Shown one piece after another: positions 9,165-16,880 of a DNA stretch of 64,000 nt. A program made the position numbers and the translations under genes. The first letter of the stretch is position 1; each line of letters begins with the position of its first letter. The stretch lies in NCBI RefSeq assembly GCF_000282655.1, contig NZ_AKIV01000135.1, positions 62,001 to 126,000 of the forward strand, read 5' to 3'. Origin of the DNA: Polaromonas sp. CF318. GTDB lineage: Bacteria; Pseudomonadota; Gammaproteobacteria; Burkholderiales; Burkholderiaceae_C. The notes under the pieces are model-generated. The model saw only the letters and a program-made list of their open reading frames with translations, did not search any database and had not been told where the DNA came from.

Positions 9165-9341
9165 ATGTACAGCCTGTTTGCCCAAATCGCCCGTTTTCTG
9201 CCTTCCGCCGCCGGCGTGGCCCCCGTCCATGGCGTGGCCCACAACCTGATGGAGCGCGCCGAAGCCCGTGCCGGCCGCAACCCGCAGCAAGCCCAGGAAT
9301 TGCGCACGGCCGCCTACACCTACCTCAGCGTGGTTCGCTGA
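9165..9341 (+). CDS. Small conserved-looking protein, unknown function
   Basis: This 58-residue ORF reads MYSLFAQIARFLPSAAG, then a helical segment rich in Ala, Arg and Gln (AHNLMERAEARAGRNPQQAQE) and ends YTYLSVVR. I recognise no named family. ATG 9165 is preceded by GGTGA at 8-nt spacing; an in-frame GTG at 9153 would add four residues. About 60 bp upstream is CCCTAGGGAAAACCCTT (9102-9118), containing the palindrome CCCTAGGG and likely regulatory. The amphipathic character and clean RBS argue that it is expressed. Confidence 0.6.
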   Translation: MYSLFAQIARFLPSAAGVAPVHGVAHNLMERAEARAGRNPQQAQELRTAAYTYLSVVR

Positions 9342-9374
9342 CGCTTTCGGTCGCCTGAAACGGCGCGCCGCTTT

Positions 9375-10361
9375 TCAGAGTTTCACCCCCGCGCCCTTCA
9401 CGGCGGGCGCCAGCACCGCAACCTGGTCCTTGACGAAGCCACCGAACGCGGCCGGGCTCATGGCCTGGGTGGTGATGCCCAATTCCAGCATTTTCTTTTT
9501 GACTTCCGGCGTGGCGAGGATCTCGTTGCACGCGGTGTTCAGCCGCGCCACCATGTCGGCCGGCATGTGCGCCGGCCCGCTCAGGCCGAAGAAGTTGTCC
9601 AGCACCAGCTTGCGGTAGCCGAACTCAAGCACGCTGGGCACATCCGGCACCAGCGGTGAGCGCGCTGCCGAAGTCACCGCCAGCGGCACCAGCTGCCCGC
9701 TCTTGAAGTAAGGCACAAACGCCGTCAGCACATCAATCCCCACCGGAATCACGCCGGCGATCAGGTCGGTCGCCATGGGCGCGCCGCCGCGGTAGGGAAT
9801 GTGCTGCAGGTTCACGCCCATGGCTTTTTTCATCAGCTCGCCGTAGATGTGGCCTATGGACGCCGGCCCGCCCGAACCGAAGTCCAGCCGGCCCGCCTTG
9901 CGCGCCTGTGACTCCACATCCGTGATGGTCTTGATGGGCGCATGCGGGTTGGCCATGACCACGCAGGGTGCGTTGCCGATCAGCGCGATATGGGTAAAGC
10001 CTTCCACCGGATCGTAAGGCTGCTTTTCCAGCGCGAAAGGGCCTATGGACACCGGCGTGGAGTTGCTGAGCATCAAGGTGTAGCCATCCGCCGGTGCCTG
10101 CGCCACCACCAGCCCGCCCACGCTGCCGCCCGCGCCGGGACGGTTGTCCACCACCACCGCCTGGCCCAGCTTTTTGCCGAGGTGCTCGGCCATGAGGCGC
10201 GCCACGATGTCGCTGGCGCCGCCGGCCGGAAAGGTCACGACGATCTTGATGGGCTTGTCGGGCCAGGCCGCGAAAGCGGGCAGGGCCATGGCGGCCACGC
10301 CGCCGGCGAGAACCTTGAGCGCGCCGCGGCGGCGAAAACGGGGAATTTCAAGCTGGGACAT
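9375..10361 (-). CDS. Bug/TctC-family periplasmic substrate-binding protein
   Basis: This 328-residue protein starts with a twin-arginine-like signal (RFRRRGALKVLAGG ... AFA), then the family hallmarks WPDKPIKIVVTFPAGGASDIVAR, VVDNRPGAGGSVG and FGSGGPASIGHIYGE. Bug proteins bind carboxylates or other small organics in the periplasm. Most are not next to TctAB membrane partners, and none is visible here. It lies downstream of a LysR gene on the same strand; a strong inverted repeat at 10373-10401 sits just before the start, so the two are probably a regulator-target pair. Confidence 0.9.
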   Translation of the reverse strand: MSQLEIPRFRRRGALKVLAGGVAAMALPAFAAWPDKPIKIVVTFPAGGASDIVARLMAEHLGKKLGQAVVVDNRPGAGGSVGGLVVAQAPADGYTLMLSNSTPVSIGPFALEKQPYDPVEGFTHIALIGNAPCVVMANPHAPIKTITDVESQARKAGRLDFGSGGPASIGHIYGELMKKAMGVNLQHIPYRGGAPMATDLIAGVIPVGIDVLTAFVPYFKSGQLVPLAVTSAARSPLVPDVPSVLEFGYRKLVLDNFFGLSGPAHMPADMVARLNTACNEILATPEVKKKMLELGITTQAMSPAAFGGFVKDQVAVLAPAVKGAGVKL

Positions 10362-10372
10362 TCAGCGCTCCT

Positions 10373-10401
10373 GCATACAGTTTGTGTGCAGAACTGTATG
10401 C
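10373..10401. promoter_or_regulatory. Perfect 10-9-10 inverted repeat in the Bug-gene promoter
   Basis: GCATACAGTT (10373-10382) and AACTGTATGC (10392-10401) are exact inverted arms with a 9-nt spacer, ending 12 nt upstream of the Bug start codon at 10361. The position over the RBS and leader suits a repressor site; the TACAGT/ACTGTA core is more GntR-like than LysR-like. No T-run follows on the Bug-coding strand. Confidence 0.5.
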
Positions 10402-10478
10402 AAAAAGCATGCCCCGCAAAACTGCCACGCGCCGGCGCAGGCGCAAAGAAGGGAAAAGGGGTATCCCCGCTTTGAGAA

Positions 10479-11450
10479 TCAGGCCGAAAACGCCTGGTCG
10501 GCGGCGCGCACCACGGCCTGCCGCAGCCACATGTGGGCGCTGCGCTGGCGGGAACGGCGGTGCCACACCGCGTCCACGTGCACCGGCGAGACGTCAAAAG
10601 GCAAGGGGCGCAGCACCAGCTGCTCGGCAATGCCGGTCACGCGTACAAAGTGGCGCGGCAACACCGTCAGCAGGTTGGAGTTGGCCACCACACGGCCGGC
10701 GGTGAAGAACTGGTTGACGGTGAGCACGACCTGCCGCTTGCGTCCCAGAGAAGCCAGGGCTTCGTCGATAAACCCGTAGGGCCGGCCCGAAAAGCTCACC
10801 AGCATGTGTCGTGCGGCGCAAAAGCGGTTGAGCGTAAAGGGGCCGGTGGCCAGCGCGTGGTCCTTGCGCATCACGCAGACATATTCGCCGTCGTAGAGCC
10901 GCTGGTGTGAAAACGGCAGCGGCTCCCCGCTTTGCTCACTGGCCGTCAGGTCGGCCAGCAACGAGGGGAAGTAGCCTATGGCCAGGTCGCAGGTTTCTTC
11001 GTCCAGCAGGCGCCGCGGGTCGCGGGTGGTGAGCGGCACCACCCGGATTGATACGCCCGGCGCTTCGCGCTCCAGCGTTTCGACCAGGCCGGGCATCAGC
11101 TCGGCCGCGGTGGCGTCGGCCATGGCCAGCACAAAGGTGGTGTTGGCTTCGCCTGGCACAAATTCGTTGGGAACCAGCGACGCCTGCAGCTGCTGCAGTG
11201 CCTCGCGCACGGCCGGCCAGATGGCCAGGGCGCGTGGTGTGGGCGCCATGCCCTGACCGCTACGCTGCACCAGTTCGTCGCCCAGGGTCTCGCGCAGCCG
11301 GCGCAGCGCATTGCTGACGGCGGGCTGGGTCAGCGACAGGTTGCGCGCGGCCCGCGTCAGGCTGCGTTCGGCCATCACTTCGTCGAACACACGGAGCAGG
11401 TTCAGATCCAGCGTCCGGAAATTGAGGGGATTGAGGGTGTCGGAAGCCAT
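10479..11450 (-). CDS. LysR-type transcriptional regulator (NodD/LinR-like)
   Basis: The protein has 323 residues. The N-terminal winged HTH (about 12-70) contains LNLLRVFDEVMAERSLTRAA and LTQPAVSNALRRLRE; the rest is an effector-binding domain. The N-terminus and a late VDAVWHRRS segment resemble the NodD/LinR/NahR branch, whose members respond to aromatic or organic-acid inducers. The downstream Bug gene is the likely target. An inverted repeat at 11472-11534 begins 22 bp upstream of its start, consistent with autoregulation. Confidence 0.9.
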   Translation of the reverse strand: MASDTLNPLNFRTLDLNLLRVFDEVMAERSLTRAARNLSLTQPAVSNALRRLRETLGDELVQRSGQGMAPTPRALAIWPAVREALQQLQASLVPNEFVPGEANTTFVLAMADATAAELMPGLVETLEREAPGVSIRVVPLTTRDPRRLLDEETCDLAIGYFPSLLADLTASEQSGEPLPFSHQRLYDGEYVCVMRKDHALATGPFTLNRFCAARHMLVSFSGRPYGFIDEALASLGRKRQVVLTVNQFFTAGRVVANSNLLTVLPRHFVRVTGIAEQLVLRPLPFDVSPVHVDAVWHRRSRQRSAHMWLRQAVVRAADQAFSA

Positions 11451-11471
11451 GGTTTGGAGGGCAGGCGCTCA

Positions 11472-11534
11472 GGTTATCACTAATATGAATGAATCTCATC
11501 ATAAAGATAAAGTTGAATAGCATCAGTGATAACC
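11472..11534. promoter_or_regulatory. Widely spaced inverted repeat upstream of the LysR gene
   Basis: GGTTATCACT (11472-11481) and AGTGATAACC (11525-11534) are exact inverted arms 43 nt apart inside an unusually AT-rich stretch between the divergent LysR gene and the membrane protein at 11600. The 53-bp arm-to-arm spacing is five helical turns, compatible with a LysR tetramer bending DNA. It could control both divergent genes. Confidence 0.45.
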
Positions 11535-11599
11535 CTAATATCCCTGTACCCGCCGAGATATCTTGTCCCGGCGGGGATTAGCCATAACGGGAGTTCCTC

Positions 11600-12118
11600 A
11601 TGACCAGCTTCGTCAATATCAAACATTCCACACAGCATCCCGGCGTTGTCCGCGCTGAGTCGGCCTTTGGTGCCGTACGCCAGCTGGGCCAGGCCTTTAC
11701 CGGCACCCGCGGCCTCGCCACGCTGCTGTTGTCCGCCGTCGCGGCCGCCATCATGGTGGTGGCCTACCAGGTGATGGACAGCGTCACCGAAGGCCATCTG
11801 CTGGTGATGTGGATCGCCCTGTGGGCTGTCGCCTTTGCCGTCCTGGCTTTGTTCGCCGGTACCGCGCGCAACCTTGCGGCCCGTGTCAAAGCCGGCTTGG
11901 ACGACTGGTCGCGCAGCCTGGCCGAAGCCCGCGCCGACCAGCGCCTCTGGCAAGCCGCCAAGAACGATCCCCGCGTGATGGCCGACCTGCAAATGGCCCT
12001 GCAACGCGCTGCCGATGCCGAGGTGGATGCATCCGCGGCTCCTGTCATCAAGGCAGAGCGCGCCGAACCCGCCAGCGGCGCCTCGGTGCTGCGCGCCTAC
12101 CACCGCAGCTACATCTAA
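11600..12118 (+). CDS. Two-TM membrane protein, unknown function
   Basis: This 172-residue protein has an ~35-residue cytoplasmic N-terminus, two hydrophobic helices (about 38-60, ATLLLSAVAAAIMVVAYQV, and about 72-92, LLVMWIALWAVAFAVLALF) and a long charged helical tail (RQ/AR-rich with LAEARADQRLW). I do not recognise the family. GGGAG lies 7-11 nt upstream of ATG 11600. It is divergent from the LysR gene, sharing the operator-like repeat at 11472-11534, and ends at a strong terminator. Confidence 0.75.
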   Translation: MTSFVNIKHSTQHPGVVRAESAFGAVRQLGQAFTGTRGLATLLLSAVAAAIMVVAYQVMDSVTEGHLLVMWIALWAVAFAVLALFAGTARNLAARVKAGLDDWSRSLAEARADQRLWQAAKNDPRVMADLQMALQRAADAEVDASAAPVIKAERAEPASGASVLRAYHRSYI

Positions 12119-12160
12119 GCATCCCGCCGGATGCCGGGCCGTCCGCTGCGGCGGCCCACA

Positions 12161-12190
12161 AAAAAGCCACCTTGTCAGGTGGCTTTTTTT
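12161..12190. terminator. Bidirectional rho-independent terminator
   Basis: GCCACCT (12166-12172), a 4-nt loop and AGGTGGC (12177-12183) are flanked by A5 on the left and T8 on the right. It lies between convergent genes (membrane protein and pckG) and can stop transcription from both sides. Confidence 0.9.
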
Positions 12191-12262
12191 TGCCCTGTAC
12201 CGGATGGCCCGGGGCGTGAGGCGCGGCGCAGGTCATGCGCCGTACCCGCCTGGTTCTACCGG

Positions 12263-14125
12263 TCAGGCAGCCAGGCGGCGCTCGATCGCGGCTTTGGTCT
12301 CCCCCAGCTCTTTCGGCAGGTGATGTTCGAGTTGCTTGAACAGTTCGGTGTGCAATTCCAGCTCCTTGAGCCAGGCGGCCTTGTCGATGCTGGTCACGGT
12401 TTTGAACTGCTCGGCGCTGAAGTTCAGGCCGGTCCAGTTCAGGTCTTCGTAGGCGGGGCTGATGCCGGTAATGTGCTCGGAACCCTTGCCCGTGCCTTCG
12501 ATGCGGTCGATCATCCACTTGAGCACGCGCATGTTCTCGCCGTAGCCGGGCCAGACGAACTTGCCGTCTTCGCCCTTGCGGAACCAGTTGGTGGTGTAGA
12601 TCTTGGGGATTTTGGCGCCCGTGGCTTCCAGCTTCTTGCCGACGTTGAGCCAGTGCTGGAAGTAGTCGCTCATGTTGTAGCCCATGAAGGGCAGCATGGC
12701 GAAGGGGTCGCGGCGCACCACGCCGGCCTGGCCGGTGGCGGCTGCCGTGGTTTCCGAGCCCATGGTCGCGGCCATGTAAACGCCTTCGACCCAGTTGCGT
12801 GCCTCGGTGACCAGGGGCACGGTGGTGGATCGGCGGCCGCCGAAGATGAAGGCGTCGATCGCCACGCCCTTCGGGTCGTCCCAGGCGCTGTCCAGGGCCG
12901 GGTTGTTGGTGGCGGCCACGGTGAAGCGGGCGTTGGGGTGGGCGGCCTTGGCGCCGGTTTCCTTGGCGATCTGCGGCGTCCAGTCCTTGCCTTGCCAGTC
13001 GATCAGGTGCGCGGGCTGGCCACCGGTGTCTTTTTCCATGCCTTCCCACCACACGTCGCCGTCATCGGTGAGGGCTACGTTCGTGAAGATGACGTTCTTG
13101 TCCAGGCTCGCCATGCAGTTCGGGTTGGTGTGGAAGTTGGTACCGGGGGCCACGCCGAAGTAACCGGCTTCAGGGTTGATGGCGTAAAGCTTTCCGTCGG
13201 CGCTGGGCTTGATCCAGGCGATGTCGTCGCCTATGGTGGTGACTTTCCAGCCGTCAAAACCGGCGGGCGGCACCAGCATCGAGAAATTGGTCTTGCCGCA
13301 GGCGCTCGGGAAGGCTGCCGCCACGTGGTATTTCTTGCCCTGGGGATTGGTCACGCCGAGGATCAACATGTGTTCGGCCAGCCAGCCCTCGTCGCGGCCC
13401 ATGTTGGAGGCGATGCGCAGCGCAAAGCACTTCTTGCCCAGCAGGGCGTTGCCGCCGTAGCCGGAGCCGTAAGACCAGATCTCGCGGGTCTCGGGGTAAT
13501 GCACGATGTACTTGGTCTTGTTGCAGGGCCATTTCACGTCCTTCTGGCCCTCGGTCAGCGGCGCGCCCACGGTGTGCACGCAGGGCACAAAGTCGCCGTC
13601 CACGCCCAGCACGCCGAACACCGCCTGGCCCATGCGCGTCATGATCTTCATGTTGACGGCCACGTAAGGGCTGTCGGACAGCTCGATGCCGATGTGCGCG
13701 ATCGGCGAACCCAGCGGGCCCATGCTGAAAGGCACCACGTACATGGTGCGGCCCTTCATGCAGCCGTCAAACAGGGGTTGCAGCGTGGCGCGCATCTCGG
13801 CGGGCGCCATCCAGTTGTTGGTCGGGCCGGCATCTTCCTTTTTGGCGGAGCAGATATAGGTGCGGTCTTCCACGCGGGCCACGTCGCTGGGATCGCTCTG
13901 GGCCAGGAAGCTGTTGGGGCGCTTGGCTTCGTTGAGCTTCTTGAAAGTGCCGGCGTCGACCAGCTGCTGGCACAGGCGCTGGTATTCGGCATCGCTGCCG
14001 TCGCACCAGTACACGTTGTCAGGTTTGCACAGGGCCACCATGTCGGCGACCCAGGCGATCAGTTTCGCGTTCTTGACGTAGCTGGGTGTATTGAGTTGCA
14101 GGCCTTGCATCACGGGTTGGTTCAT
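12263..14125 (-). CDS. pckG: Phosphoenolpyruvate carboxykinase (GTP)
   Basis: This 620-residue enzyme converts oxaloacetate and GTP to PEP, GDP and CO2, the entry step of gluconeogenesis. The length is typical of the GTP-dependent family. Visible signatures are FPSACGKTN (P-loop with the reactive cysteine), [15 protein letters not shown] substrate-binding residues ([11 protein letters not shown]), and a [17 protein letters not shown] segment binding metal and PEP. GGAG lies upstream of ATG 14125. A long leader with an inverted repeat (14152-14215) precedes it. It is monocistronic between two terminators or gaps. Confidence 0.97.
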   Translation of the reverse strand: MNQPVMQGLQLNTPSYVKNAKLIAWVADMVALCKPDNVYWCDGSDAEYQRLCQQLVDAGTFKKLNEAKRPNSFLAQSDPSDVARVEDRTYICSAKKEDAGPTNNWMAPAEMRATLQPLFDGCMKGRTMYVVPFSMGPLGSPIAHIGIELSDSPYVAVNMKIMTRMGQAVFGVLGVDGDFVPCVHTVGAPLTEGQKDVKWPCNKTKYIVHYPETREIWSYGSGYGGNALLGKKCFALRIASNMGRDEGWLAEHMLILGVTNPQGKKYHVAAAFPSACGKTNFSMLVPPAGFDGWKVTTIGDDIAWIKPSADGKLYAINPEAGYFGVAPGTNFHTNPNCMASLDKNVIFTNVALTDDGDVWWEGMEKDTGGQPAHLIDWQGKDWTPQIAKETGAKAAHPNARFTVAATNNPALDSAWDDPKGVAIDAFIFGGRRSTTVPLVTEARNWVEGVYMAATMGSETTAAATGQAGVVRRDPFAMLPFMGYNMSDYFQHWLNVGKKLEATGAKIPKIYTTNWFRKGEDGKFVWPGYGENMRVLKWMIDRIEGTGKGSEHITGISPAYEDLNWTGLNFSAEQFKTVTSIDKAAWLKELELHTELFKQLEHHLPKELGETKAAIERRLAA

Positions 14126-14432
14126 CGAAAAAACTCCAAAGTTAAAAAGCGTTATTTCGAGAAGCGTCGCGCGGCAACCGGGGGTGGTTGGAACTCGAGA
14201 CGTTTGTCGAAATAAGGCTTGGACTTTCCCCGCAACGGCCTTGATGGACCTGAAACAGGACAGCGCTCACACAACAACCAAGTCCCGGTCGGCGGGCGGA
14301 GCCGCAGGCTGAATATGCTGCGGCGCAAGGTCGGAAAAAGCGGTTTGCCGGCTGCTTTTGCGCCTTCCACGGGTCGGCCAGAGAATTCATTTTAAGAAGA
14401 TAGACGCTGGTTACCTGGCAGTTACCGTCAAA

Positions 14433-14464
14433 AGTTATGCATAACTTGCATGAGGTTATGCATA
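14433..14464. promoter_or_regulatory. Tandem TTATGCATA boxes (candidate operator)
   Basis: AGTTATGCATAACT (14433-14446) is a perfect 14-bp palindrome. A second GTTATGCATA box follows at 14455-14464, 21 bp centre to centre, i.e. two helical turns on the same DNA face. It lies about 310 bp upstream of pckG and no regulator gene is adjacent. Confidence 0.45.
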
Positions 14465-14589
14465 TGCTGCGCGGGGGTTCCGGCAGTCATGACATGGGGG
14501 TGGGAAATGCCGCCAGGGGGCGGTTGACCGCGGTTTCACGGCGGTTTTTGCGATGAAACGGGTCGGGGACGGGCCCAGAGGCCGGAAAC

Positions 14590-14615
14590 AAAAAAGTCCG
14601 CAGGCTGCGGACTTT
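14590..14615 (-). terminator. Rho-independent terminator of the small membrane-protein gene
   Basis: AAAGTCCGCA (14593-14602), GGC loop and TGCGGACTTT (14606-14615) form a strong hairpin. The A-run to its left gives a U-tract on the minus strand, 21 nt after the stop of the 55-residue ORF. Confidence 0.85.
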
Positions 14616-14636
14616 CTAGGGGAAAGCGGGGGAATA

Positions 14637-14804
14637 TCAGGCCATGTAGATGGCAATGAAGGCCAGCAGGAACATCAGCACGCCACCGACCACCGGCAGG
14701 ACAATGGGGATCACGGGGACGATGGCGTCAACGGCTTCCTGCTCCTGGGCGGACGTGGGGCTGTCGTGGGCGGCATTGGTGGTGTGGTTGGCTGAACTGG
14801 ACAT
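14637..14804 (-). CDS. 55-residue single-TM membrane protein
   Basis: Reading the minus strand from ATG 14804 gives a 55-residue protein: a polar, His/Ser/Thr-rich N-terminus (MSSSANHTTNAAHDSPTSAQ), an acidic QEQEAVDAIVPV linker and one C-terminal membrane helix (IVLPVVGGVLMFLLAFIAIY). AGGAA lies 5 nt upstream of the ATG and a rho-independent terminator follows the stop, so it is a complete transcription unit. The shape resembles small accessory subunits of membrane complexes such as cytochrome oxidases, but I do not recognise a family. Confidence 0.75.
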   Translation of the reverse strand: MSSSANHTTNAAHDSPTSAQEQEAVDAIVPVIPIVLPVVGGVLMFLLAFIAIYMA

Positions 14805-14927
14805 GGGGGTTCCTGAATTGCTTGAAAGTCTGGGCAGATTTTAGCCGCATGCGGCGCCCCGGCGGCAAACAGGTCGCCATCGCCAGTTGCGTTACCCTTT
14901 ACCCATGCTTGTTTGCGGAAGGAACGC

Positions 14928-15392
14928 ATGAAATACCCAACTTCATTTCGACTCTTGCCGGCCGCCCTGTCCGCGCTGGCCCTGCTTTCGGCCTGCGCCA
15001 CCGGCGGACCCGGCAGCGCCTCGGCCAGGCCGGTGCTGTATCCCAATGCCACGCTCAACCGCGTGGGCGATGCCCAGGGCCAGGCCGAGGTCAATGCCTG
15101 CATGTCGCGAGCCTCGGCCGCCGGGCTCAGCCCGTCGCAAAGCGGCAATGAAGTAGGCCGTCGGGCCGGTGAGGGCGCGGCCGTCGGCGGTGTGGCCTCG
15201 GCCGTGGGCGCCCTGATCACCGGGCGCGGCGGCGAGGGCGTGCTGCGCGCCGGTGCCGCGGGGGCTGCCGTGGGCGGCTCGGCCGGCGCGGTGTCGGGCG
15301 CGTTTCACAACGACAAACCCAACAGCACCTACCGCAGCTTTGTGCAGCGCTGCCTCGGCGAACGCGGTTTCGAGGTGATAGGCTGGAATTGA
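14928..15392 (+). CDS. Glycine-rich outer-membrane lipoprotein
   Basis: This 154-residue protein has a type II signal peptide with lipobox LLSAC (lipid-modified Cys 23). The mature part has a conserved-looking NRVGDAQGQAEVNACM segment, then a Gly/Ala-rich stretch (about 83-125) of glycine-zipper type that can pack in a membrane, and a final Cys (QRCLGERGFEVIGW). ATG 14928 is preceded by GGAAGGA at 4-nt spacing. Function unknown; envelope integrity is the usual guess for glycine-zipper proteins. Confidence 0.8.
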   Translation: MKYPTSFRLLPAALSALALLSACATGGPGSASARPVLYPNATLNRVGDAQGQAEVNACMSRASAAGLSPSQSGNEVGRRAGEGAAVGGVASAVGALITGRGGEGVLRAGAAGAAVGGSAGAVSGAFHNDKPNSTYRSFVQRCLGERGFEVIGWN

Positions 15393-15410
15393 GCGCGGCC
15401 CGCGCCGCGT

Positions 15411-16613
15411 TCAGTGCTGCTCCGAAGCCTCGTAACCGGCCGCGTTGAGCGCCGCCAGCACCTGCTGGATGTGATCGCGCCCGCGCGTCTGTATCACCAG
15501 CTCGATCTCCACGTTCTGGGCTGACAGCATGGTGAAGGCGCGCTGGTGGTGCACCTCGTCGATGTTGGCCCCGGCGTCGGCCACGGTGGCGGTGATCTTC
15601 GCCAGGGAGCCGGGGATGTCGCGCACGCTGACCTTGATGCGCGCCAGGCGCCCGGCGCGCACCATGCCGCGCTCGATGATGGCGGCCAGCAGCAGCGGGT
15701 CGATGTTGCCGCCGCACAGCACCAGGCCGACTTTTTTGCCGGCAAAGCGCGCCGGGTACTTGAGCAGCGCCGCCAGCCCGGCCGCACCCGCGCCTTCCAC
15801 CAGGGTTTTTTCGATTTCGAGCAGCATGACCATGGCCTGCTCGATGTCGCCTTCGTCGACCAATACCAGGTCGTCCACCAGCTTGGCGATGATGGCTTGC
15901 GGGATGACGCCCGGCGTGCCGACGGCGATGCCCTCGGCGATGGTGCTGGTGCCCTGCGGGTGTTTGGTGCCCTTGATGGCGTTGACCATGCCCGGAAAGC
16001 GGGAGGTCTGCACGCCGATGATCTCGATGCCCGGCTTGAGGGCCTTGGCCGCCGTGGCCATGCCCGCGATCAGGCCGCCGCCGCCCACGGCAATGACCAG
16101 GGTGTCCAGCTCGGGCACGGCATGCAACATCTCCAGCCCGACGGTGCCCTGGCCCGCGACGATGGCTTCGTCGTCATAGGGGTGCACAAAGACCAGGCCT
16201 TCACGCTCGGCCAGCTGCAGGGCGTGGGCGCGCGATTCATCCAGCGAGTCGCCGTGCAGTACCACCTCGGCGCCAAAACCGCGGGTGCGTTCTATCTTTA
16301 CGCCCGGCGTGAAGCGCGGCATCACGATCACCGCCCGCAGGCCCAGGCGCTGCGCATGGTAGGCCACACCCTGGGCATGGTTACCCGCGCTCATGGCGAT
16401 CACGCCGCGGCGCCGTTCGTCGGCTGACAGTTGCGCGAGCTTGTTACAAGCGCCACGCTCCTTGAAGGATGCGGTGTACTGGAGGTTTTCGAACTTCAGG
16501 AAAATCTGCGCGCCCGTCAGCTGCGACAGCGTCCGGGATTCCACGCAGGGCGTGTCCAGCAGATGGCCCTGCAGGCGCTGGGCGGCCTGTTCGATGTCGG
16601 TAAGGCTGAGCAT
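15411..16613 (-). CDS. ilvA: Threonine ammonia-lyase (threonine dehydratase) with ACT domain
   Basis: This 400-residue PLP enzyme deaminates threonine to 2-oxobutanoate, feeding isoleucine synthesis or threonine catabolism. PLP lysine is K51 in SFKERGA; the phosphate-binding loop is SAGNHAQG and the Gly loop is VGGGGLI. A single C-terminal ACT domain (about 325-400) follows, as in the ~400-residue form, not the ~500-residue E. coli IlvA with two ACT-like domains. A TdcB-like catabolic role is possible. AGAGGA lies upstream of ATG 16613. Convergent with the lipoprotein gene. Confidence 0.93.
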   Translation of the reverse strand: MLSLTDIEQAAQRLQGHLLDTPCVESRTLSQLTGAQIFLKFENLQYTASFKERGACNKLAQLSADERRRGVIAMSAGNHAQGVAYHAQRLGLRAVIVMPRFTPGVKIERTRGFGAEVVLHGDSLDESRAHALQLAEREGLVFVHPYDDEAIVAGQGTVGLEMLHAVPELDTLVIAVGGGGLIAGMATAAKALKPGIEIIGVQTSRFPGMVNAIKGTKHPQGTSTIAEGIAVGTPGVIPQAIIAKLVDDLVLVDEGDIEQAMVMLLEIEKTLVEGAGAAGLAALLKYPARFAGKKVGLVLCGGNIDPLLLAAIIERGMVRAGRLARIKVSVRDIPGSLAKITATVADAGANIDEVHHQRAFTMLSAQNVEIELVIQTRGRDHIQQVLAALNAAGYEASEQH

Positions 16614-16880
16614 GATGTCCTCTGTGGCGATGGTGAGATTGTGCCGCTACATTTTCCGTGCGTTCGTTGGCGTTTCTGTGGCGCATTCCACACGGGGGCG
16701 TTCAAGTAGTGTCTTCCATGATGCTTCAAGCTGCGTTATGGTGGAGTCTCGTTGAACCCCATGGCGCCAAGGCGCTCATAGCCAGGGTAGTGCATCCAGT
16801 CAAACAGGCAAGGTCCAGAGGCATGTCAACCAGCGGTGTCGTTGCATTAGGTGCAATCAGTGCAATAGGGAGGTTTGTCC

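Larger units (their letters stand above)
14126..14636. other. 510-bp gap: pckG leader and palindromic sites
   Basis: No protein gene is supported here. The part next to pckG (14152-14215) holds arms TTATTTCGA and TCGAAATAA with inner CGTC/GACG pairs that could fold in the pckG 5' UTR. Around 14433-14464 is a pair of TTATGCATA boxes. At 14590-14615 is the terminator of the small membrane-protein gene. The remainder shows nothing I can name. Confidence 0.5.

Noticed and set aside
12131..14215. 694-codon plus-strand ORF opposite pckG
   Set aside because: Antisense shadow of pckG; it starts inside the terminator at 12161-12190 and has no family features.
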